From: Albidovulum sediminis
Lineage (GTDB): Bacteria > Pseudomonadota > Alphaproteobacteria > Rhodobacterales > Rhodobacteraceae
Assembly (NCBI RefSeq): GCF_025380365.1
Contig: NZ_JAOCQF010000003.1
Span: 62,001-126,000 of the forward strand
Length of the DNA stretch: 64,000 bases
Reading direction: 5' to 3'
Below, in pieces: positions 59,749 through 64,000 of the stretch; positions within the stretch are counted from its first letter, which is position 1, and each line of letters starts with the position of its first letter. Position numbers and translations under genes: made by a program. The notes beneath the pieces are model-generated. The model did not search any database and was not told the origin of the DNA. It worked only from the letters and a program-made list of their open reading frames with translations.

Positions 59749-61566
59749 GTGTCACAACCAGATGTTGACAGGGACTGGGGGCTGCTGAACAAGATGCAGT
59801 CCGGGAATTGGCGCATGCCATCGGGACATTTGAAGCAGGATTACGCGCGGATGAGCGACCCATTGACCAGACTGGCCATCGTCTACGGCACCGACAAGTT
59901 CGGCTATCATGACTACACGCCGAATTATCACAAGCTCTTCGCGCATCTGCGGGACAGCCCTGTCAGGATGATGGAAATCGGCGTCGGCGGGTACGGCGAC
60001 AGCGACCGGGGCGGGCAATCGCTCGAGGTCTGGCGCGACTACTTCCCGCAAGGCGAGATCACGGGCATCGACATTCAGAAGAAGGTGATGGACCTCGGGC
60101 CGAGGGTCCGGATCCTGCAAGGCAGTCAGGTTGACGAGGCGTTCCTGCGCACGGTCGAGGCGGAGAGGGGCCCTTTCGACATCATCCTGGACGACGGCAG
60201 TCACCGCAACGAACACGTGGTCGAGAGCTTCCGGATCCTGTTTCCGACCCTGAAGGCGGGTGGCATCTATGCCGTGGAGGATGTGCAGACCTCGTTCTTC
60301 CCGCGGTTCGGCGGGTCGATCACCCTTGATGCGCCGAACAGCGTCGGTCTGTTCGCGCGGCTGATGCGCAGCCTCGACGGGGATCATCCAGAGGTCGCGG
60401 ACATCGTCGCCATCGAACGATTTCACAACATCGTCGTGGCGCACAAGCGCAGCGCCGGGGGGCAGGAACCCGACATGTTTGCCTCGCCCATCTTCGAGGC
60501 CGTGGCCGGGCCATCGGCGAAAGTCCTGGTCGTCGGGGACACCGGCTTCGACGCCGGCTGCCTTCCGTTCGCGACGGGAAGCGTTGCCCATGTCGCCACG
60601 CTCACGGCTGGCGCGCCCGCGCTCGATGGCTTTGACGTCGTGATCCTTTCGGTGTCGGGTGACGGGGCCGAGGCCGTTGCGGCCATCGAGACGGCACTTG
60701 CGGGCATGCGGGACGATTCGGTTCTGGCGGTCCGATGCACGGGCGGTCTGTCCGGGTTCGGGGCAGAGGGCGCTGTCATGGACTACGCCGCGCGGCGCTT
60801 CGTCGAGGTCGACCATCGCGAGATTGCGGTGAACTTCCCGACCTACGACTGTGCACCGATCGCGAAATCGATCTATGCCATCGAAAGGTTCAGGGGCGGT
60901 CTGATCTTCCGCAAGGCCGCGAACGATTATCCCTCTAACGTCGCCTTCGATCCCGATCATCCCGGCGCCGCACGCGCGCTTGCGTTGATGGAGGCTGTCC
61001 TGGATGGCGAGGCGAAGGAAGGCGGGCTTGTCACCTACGCCGACATGATCATCCGACTCCGATCAAGGGAAAGCGCCTCAGCGCTCATCGAGCGCCTGAC
61101 GGCAATCGGGGCGACCTCACGCAGGTATTTCCTGATGGCGATCGCCCAGGCCAAGGGGGCGCGCGACCACGAAGAGGCGCTCCGGATATCCGAGAAGGCC
61201 CTCGAACACTTTCCGAACGATCCGCAGTTCGTCACCTGGCTGGCCGACGCGCTTGTCGGGCTACACGATCTTGACCGGGCAGAGCGCGAACTCCGCTCGC
61301 TGCTTGAAATCGACCCGCGTGCGCGCACAGCCGTTGCGGGACTGACGCGTGTCCTGTCGATCAAGGGCGCGCTGGAAGAGGCCGCCACGCTCACGCGGAA
61401 GACGATGTCGCTGTTTCCCGCGGCGGGGCGGGTCGCCCGCTTCCGCTTCCTGGCCAGCCTGCTTCGGCGCATGAACGACCCGGAGGGTGCCGAAGCCGCC
61501 ATGGCTGCCGCGCTTGAATGGGAGGAAAAGGCCGCTTCGAAAGCCGCCGCGGCGAAGCCCGCCTGA
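59749..61566 (+). CDS. Class I methyltransferase-TPR fusion protein
   Basis: The 605-residue product has a methyltransferase N-terminal half (about 40-240). Its signatures are YGTDKFGYHDYTPNYHKLFA, MMEIGVGGYGDSDRGGQSLE, GIDIQKKVMDLG and FDIILDDGSHRNEHVVESF. These resemble macrolide/sugar O-methyltransferases (MycE-like, CmcI-type). The middle (about 255-390) is Ala-rich and similar to a nucleotide-like domain. The C-terminal third contains TPR-like repeats (ALRISEKALEHFPNDPQFVTWLADALVGL; AERELRSLLEIDPRARTAVAGLTRV). It may modify cell-surface glycans. The GTG at 59749 is used; ATG 59851 just before the domain is an alternative. Confidence 0.75.
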   Translation: MSQPDVDRDWGLLNKMQSGNWRMPSGHLKQDYARMSDPLTRLAIVYGTDKFGYHDYTPNYHKLFAHLRDSPVRMMEIGVGGYGDSDRGGQSLEVWRDYFPQGEITGIDIQKKVMDLGPRVRILQGSQVDEAFLRTVEAERGPFDIILDDGSHRNEHVVESFRILFPTLKAGGIYAVEDVQTSFFPRFGGSITLDAPNSVGLFARLMRSLDGDHPEVADIVAIERFHNIVVAHKRSAGGQEPDMFASPIFEAVAGPSAKVLVVGDTGFDAGCLPFATGSVAHVATLTAGAPALDGFDVVILSVSGDGAEAVAAIETALAGMRDDSVLAVRCTGGLSGFGAEGAVMDYAARRFVEVDHREIAVNFPTYDCAPIAKSIYAIERFRGGLIFRKAANDYPSNVAFDPDHPGAARALALMEAVLDGEAKEGGLVTYADMIIRLRSRESASALIERLTAIGATSRRYFLMAIAQAKGARDHEEALRISEKALEHFPNDPQFVTWLADALVGLHDLDRAERELRSLLEIDPRARTAVAGLTRVLSIKGALEEAATLTRKTMSLFPAAGRVARFRFLASLLRRMNDPEGAEAAMAAALEWEEKAASKAAAAKPA

Positions 61567-61591
61567 GGGAACCGACCGTCGCCCCGATCGC

Positions 61592-63064
61592 TCAGCCCCG
61601 AAGGGCCGAAGCGTCGGGCGTGTCCGGAACCGGTGTGAATATCGCGGTGGCTGTGTCGCAGGCGTAGTGGCCCAGGTAGGCTTCCGCGTTCCGGGCCAGG
61701 TCCGCGACCGCGTCGATCACCCGGTCGGCCTCTGCATCCGTGAAGAGATAGCTGAAGTTGAGCCGGACGAACCCTGGCTTCGCGATCTCGTCCCCCGACA
61801 GGATGGCCGCACGCAGCGCACCGGAGGCGTCGGCATCGATGCCGAGCAGGCGGTGAACATAGGGCCCGGCACAGGCGCAGCCGCCGCGAGCCTGGATCCC
61901 GTGCAGGTCCGAGAGCATGCGCGTCGCGAGTTGCTGGTGGATGTATCCGCCGCGACCGTCTCGGATGCGGAAGGAAAAGATCGGCAGCCGGGGGGCTTCG
62001 GGATTGCCCAGAATCTCCAGTCGCCCCTCGGCGCGCCATCGCGCCATGGCGCGGTCACGCAGCGCGGCGTTGCGCCGGTCGATGAACGTCTGGCCGATCG
62101 CGTCCTTGAGGATGAAGCAAAGCGCGGCGCGGATATCCCCGATGACGTTCGGCGTTCCCGCCTCTTCCCGCGCCTCGACGCTGGTGGAGTAGTCGTGGAA
62201 CGCGGGCGATACGAAGCGCACGGTGCCCCCGCCGGGAAGGGTGGGAACCGTGGAGGCCACGGCATCCTTGCGCATCAGCAGGAGACCCGACGCCGCCGGG
62301 CCGCCGGCGAACTTGTGCGGCGAGGTGACGATGGCGTCGATCGCGGCATCAGGCGCCGGGGTCATGCGGATGGGCAGGTAGGGGCCTGCCCCGGCATAAT
62401 CCCAGACGACCTTCGCGCCCGCCTGCCTGAGCTGGCGGCTGATCCCCTCGACATCGGTCAGGATGCCGGTCACGTTCGATGCCGCCGAAAAGCTTCCCAC
62501 CACCAGGCGCCGGCCCGAAGCTGCGGCAAGGGCGTCTGCAAGGGCCCTCCGATCCGGCCCACCGGCAGGGTCTTCGGGAATCTCCACGACCTCCGCCCCG
62601 CTTTCGCGCCAGGGCAGGATGTTGGAATGATGCTCATAGGGGCCGAGGATGACCAGCGGCACCTCGCCACGCCGCACCGCCGCGTCGATACCGAGCAGGT
62701 GGACAAGCCGGTTCAGGCCGGATGTCGCGCCTGAACCGGTAAAGATCACCGCCGTCTCCTCGCCCGCGCCGCACATGGCGCGGATGATGCCGCGCGCCTC
62801 ACGGCGCATCCGTGTCATCACGCCGCCGCAGTGCGACGCCTCGGTGTGGCTGTTCGAATACCAGGGCAGGACTTCTTCCATGATGAAGTCCTCGACCGGC
62901 CGGACGGCGCGGCCCGAAGCCACGTAATCGGCGTAAAGAAGCGGGCGCGGCCCGAACGGTCCGTCGATGCGCGCGTCGCGCCCGATCTCCGCGGCATGGA
63001 TGCGCCCGGCTACGTCATCGGAACCGAGGGCGGCGCGAAAGCGGTCGAAGGCGGAAAGGGTCAT
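61592..63064 (-). CDS. Class V aminotransferase (cysteine desulfurase-like fold)
   Basis: The 490-residue PLP enzyme has LLYADYVASGRAVRPVEDFI, YSNSHTEASHCGGVMTRMRRE, FTGSGATSGLNRLVHLLG, and the PLP-lysine in TSPHKFAGGPAASGLL near 245. A cysteine-rich segment ARGGCACAGPYVHRLLG near 375 aligns with the region of the NifS active-site cysteine. This makes it similar to cysteine desulfurase/SufS-type enzymes, but no Suf partner is nearby. It is divergent from an Lrp regulator. Confidence 0.85.
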   Translation of the reverse strand: MTLSAFDRFRAALGSDDVAGRIHAAEIGRDARIDGPFGPRPLLYADYVASGRAVRPVEDFIMEEVLPWYSNSHTEASHCGGVMTRMRREARGIIRAMCGAGEETAVIFTGSGATSGLNRLVHLLGIDAAVRRGEVPLVILGPYEHHSNILPWRESGAEVVEIPEDPAGGPDRRALADALAAASGRRLVVGSFSAASNVTGILTDVEGISRQLRQAGAKVVWDYAGAGPYLPIRMTPAPDAAIDAIVTSPHKFAGGPAASGLLLMRKDAVASTVPTLPGGGTVRFVSPAFHDYSTSVEAREEAGTPNVIGDIRAALCFILKDAIGQTFIDRRNAALRDRAMARWRAEGRLEILGNPEAPRLPIFSFRIRDGRGGYIHQQLATRMLSDLHGIQARGGCACAGPYVHRLLGIDADASGALRAAILSGDEIAKPGFVRLNFSYLFTDAEADRVIDAVADLARNAEAYLGHYACDTATAIFTPVPDTPDASALRG

Positions 63065-63097
63065 GGTCGGTCGTGATCTCCATCGGGTGCAGGTTCA

Positions 63098-63646
63098 ATG
63101 ATGATTGGACAATTGGCATGTTTCATCACATATATTACTCAACAATGTTTCATATTTGGGTCATATGATCTACAAAGCCAGAAAATCGATGCGATCGACA
63201 AGGCCATCCTCGATTGTGTCCAGGCCGACGGCACGCTGTCGCAGCGCGAGGTGGCGGATCGCATCGGGTTGTCGCAGAACGCCTGCTGGCGCCGGATGCA
63301 GCGGCTTGCGCAGAGCGGCATCCTCCAGGGGGCGGCGGCGCGGGTGAATGCGCGCGCACTTGGCCTCGACCTGACAGTGATGGTCTTCGTCAAGACGCGC
63401 AATCATTCGCCGGACTGGTCGAAACGGTTCCGCCAGAAGGTCGAGGCGATCCCGGAGATCACCGAGTTTCACCGCATCGGCGGCGAATGGGATTACTTCC
63501 TGAAGGTGGTGACGACCTCGATGTCCGGCTATGACACGGTCTATCAGCAACTGATCACCGTGGGCGATCTTGAGACCGTCACCGGCCACTTCTCGATGGA
63601 GACCATCCTTGAGGGGCGCCCGCTGCGGGTGCGCATTTCGGCCTGA
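63098..63646 (+). CDS. Lrp/AsnC-family transcriptional regulator
   Basis: The core 155 residues are canonical: KIDAIDKAILDCVQADGTLSQREVADRIGLSQNACWRRMQRL (HTH), then an RAM domain (LDLTVMVFVKTRNHSPDW; TEFHRIGGEWDYFLKVVTTSMSGYDTVYQQLI). The N-terminus is odd: an in-frame extension MMIGQLACFITYITQQ precedes the first usual residue. The true start may be a later non-ATG codon (for instance TTG 63113), because the ATG at 63098 has only a weak AGG. It probably controls the divergent aminotransferase. The 33 bases between the two genes are AT-rich. Confidence 0.85.
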   Translation: MMIGQLACFITYITQQCFIFGSYDLQSQKIDAIDKAILDCVQADGTLSQREVADRIGLSQNACWRRMQRLAQSGILQGAAARVNARALGLDLTVMVFVKTRNHSPDWSKRFRQKVEAIPEITEFHRIGGEWDYFLKVVTTSMSGYDTVYQQLITVGDLETVTGHFSMETILEGRPLRVRISA

Positions 63647-63721
63647 CAACCCCGCCCGTTCGTCACGGATTGCCGCGATCCTCCATTGTCCGGACGGGCC
63701 GCAGCGTCTACATCGCAAGGC

Positions 63722-64000
63722 ATGAAACGTCTGATGAATGTCTTTCGCCCCAAACCGCGCGTCGCCGTCCTTCGCCTGCAAGGTGTCATCACCGCGGGCG
63801 GACGGGGCGGGCTGTCGGATCATGCCCTGGCCCCGGTGATCGAGCGCGCCTTTCGCAGGGGCAAGCCGAAGGCCGTCGCGCTGATCATCAACTCTCCCGG
63901 CGGGTCGCCTGTGCAGTCCGCCCTGATCGCGGCGCGCATCCGCCGCCTGGCAGAGGAGCGCAAGATCCCGGTTCACGCCTTTGTCGAGGATGTGGCCGCG
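63722..64000 (+). CDS. S49-family (SppA/SohB-like) signal peptide peptidase, N-terminal part
   Basis: The 93-residue N-terminal fragment, cut by the window edge, reads MNVFRPKPRVAVLRLQGVI then VIERAFRRGKPKAVALIINSPGG. The NSPGG stretch is the substrate-binding loop of S49 peptidases, and SPVQSALIAARIRRLA follows. The catalytic serine and lysine lie beyond the window. No signal helix precedes it, resembling SohB-like/SppA short forms. Confidence 0.85.
   Translation, partial: MKRLMNVFRPKPRVAVLRLQGVITAGGRGGLSDHALAPVIERAFRRGKPKAVALIINSPGGSPVQSALIAARIRRLAEERKIPVHAFVEDVAA

Overview
The window is high-GC DNA from an alphaproteobacterium, most likely a member of the Rhodobacterales (Roseobacter/Rhodobacter group). 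Evidence: a CcrM-type GANTC methyltransferase next to rnhB; the N-methylglutamate genes mgsABC-gmaS beside a heterotetrameric sarcosine-oxidase-type operon; GlxA/CdhR-type regulators; DUF1674, DUF721 and DUF4170 proteins typical of the class; and a dispersed GC-rich intergenic palindrome. Identifications rest on reading protein motifs, without database searches.
Layout. 1-4 kb: housekeeping genes (rsmB fragment, sdhAF4-like, dapB, rbfA, a secreted phosphodiester glycosidase, truB). 4-25 kb: a methylated-amine/one-carbon region with a TMADH-like demethylase, a non-pyrrolysine MttB-family methyltransferase, an aldehyde dehydrogenase, a 1-Cys peroxiredoxin, gmaS-mgsABC, an APC permease led by three small membrane proteins, two regulators (XRE-cupin and GlxA-type) and a soxBDAG/mgdABCD-like operon. 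GmaS, Mgs and the sox/mgd complex together could run the whole N-methylglutamate route from methylamine to formaldehyde or methylene-THF. The neighbouring demethylases could supply or use related methylated amines and betaines. 25-28.2 kb: decayed RHS polymorphic-toxin DNA, with three core fragments, a 317-bp near-perfect duplication, a metalloprotease-like toxin tip with a lipoprotein-like immunity candidate, and a JAMM-like tip remnant with a second lipoprotein.
28.5-37.4 kb: an 8.8-kb integrative element in the 3' end of tRNA-Arg(CCT). It is bounded by 16-bp direct repeats and carries a P4-type integrase, an AlpA-like protein, a helix-turn-helix gene with an iteron-like repeat array, an 822-residue protein of unknown function and several small ORFs.
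37.4-53.3 kb: mostly core genes, including HPP-CBS protein, carboxynorspermidine synthase pair, a membrane-anchored winged-helix protein, rnhB-ccrM, alkB, mutY, dciA-like, dsbA-like, a CaiB-type CoA-transferase, lpxK-waaA and DUF4170.
53.4-64 kb: a CoA-thioester catabolic cluster (LacI regulator, CaiD-like hydratase, NDP-forming acyl-CoA synthetase, acyl-CoA dehydrogenase, CdhR-like regulator) that may degrade carnitine or a related betaine. It is followed by a methyltransferase-TPR fusion, a class V aminotransferase with a divergent Lrp regulator, and the start of an S49 peptidase.
The most unusual parts are the RHS graveyard, the tRNA-Arg element with its repeats, the permease operon with three small membrane proteins, and the wHTH membrane protein.
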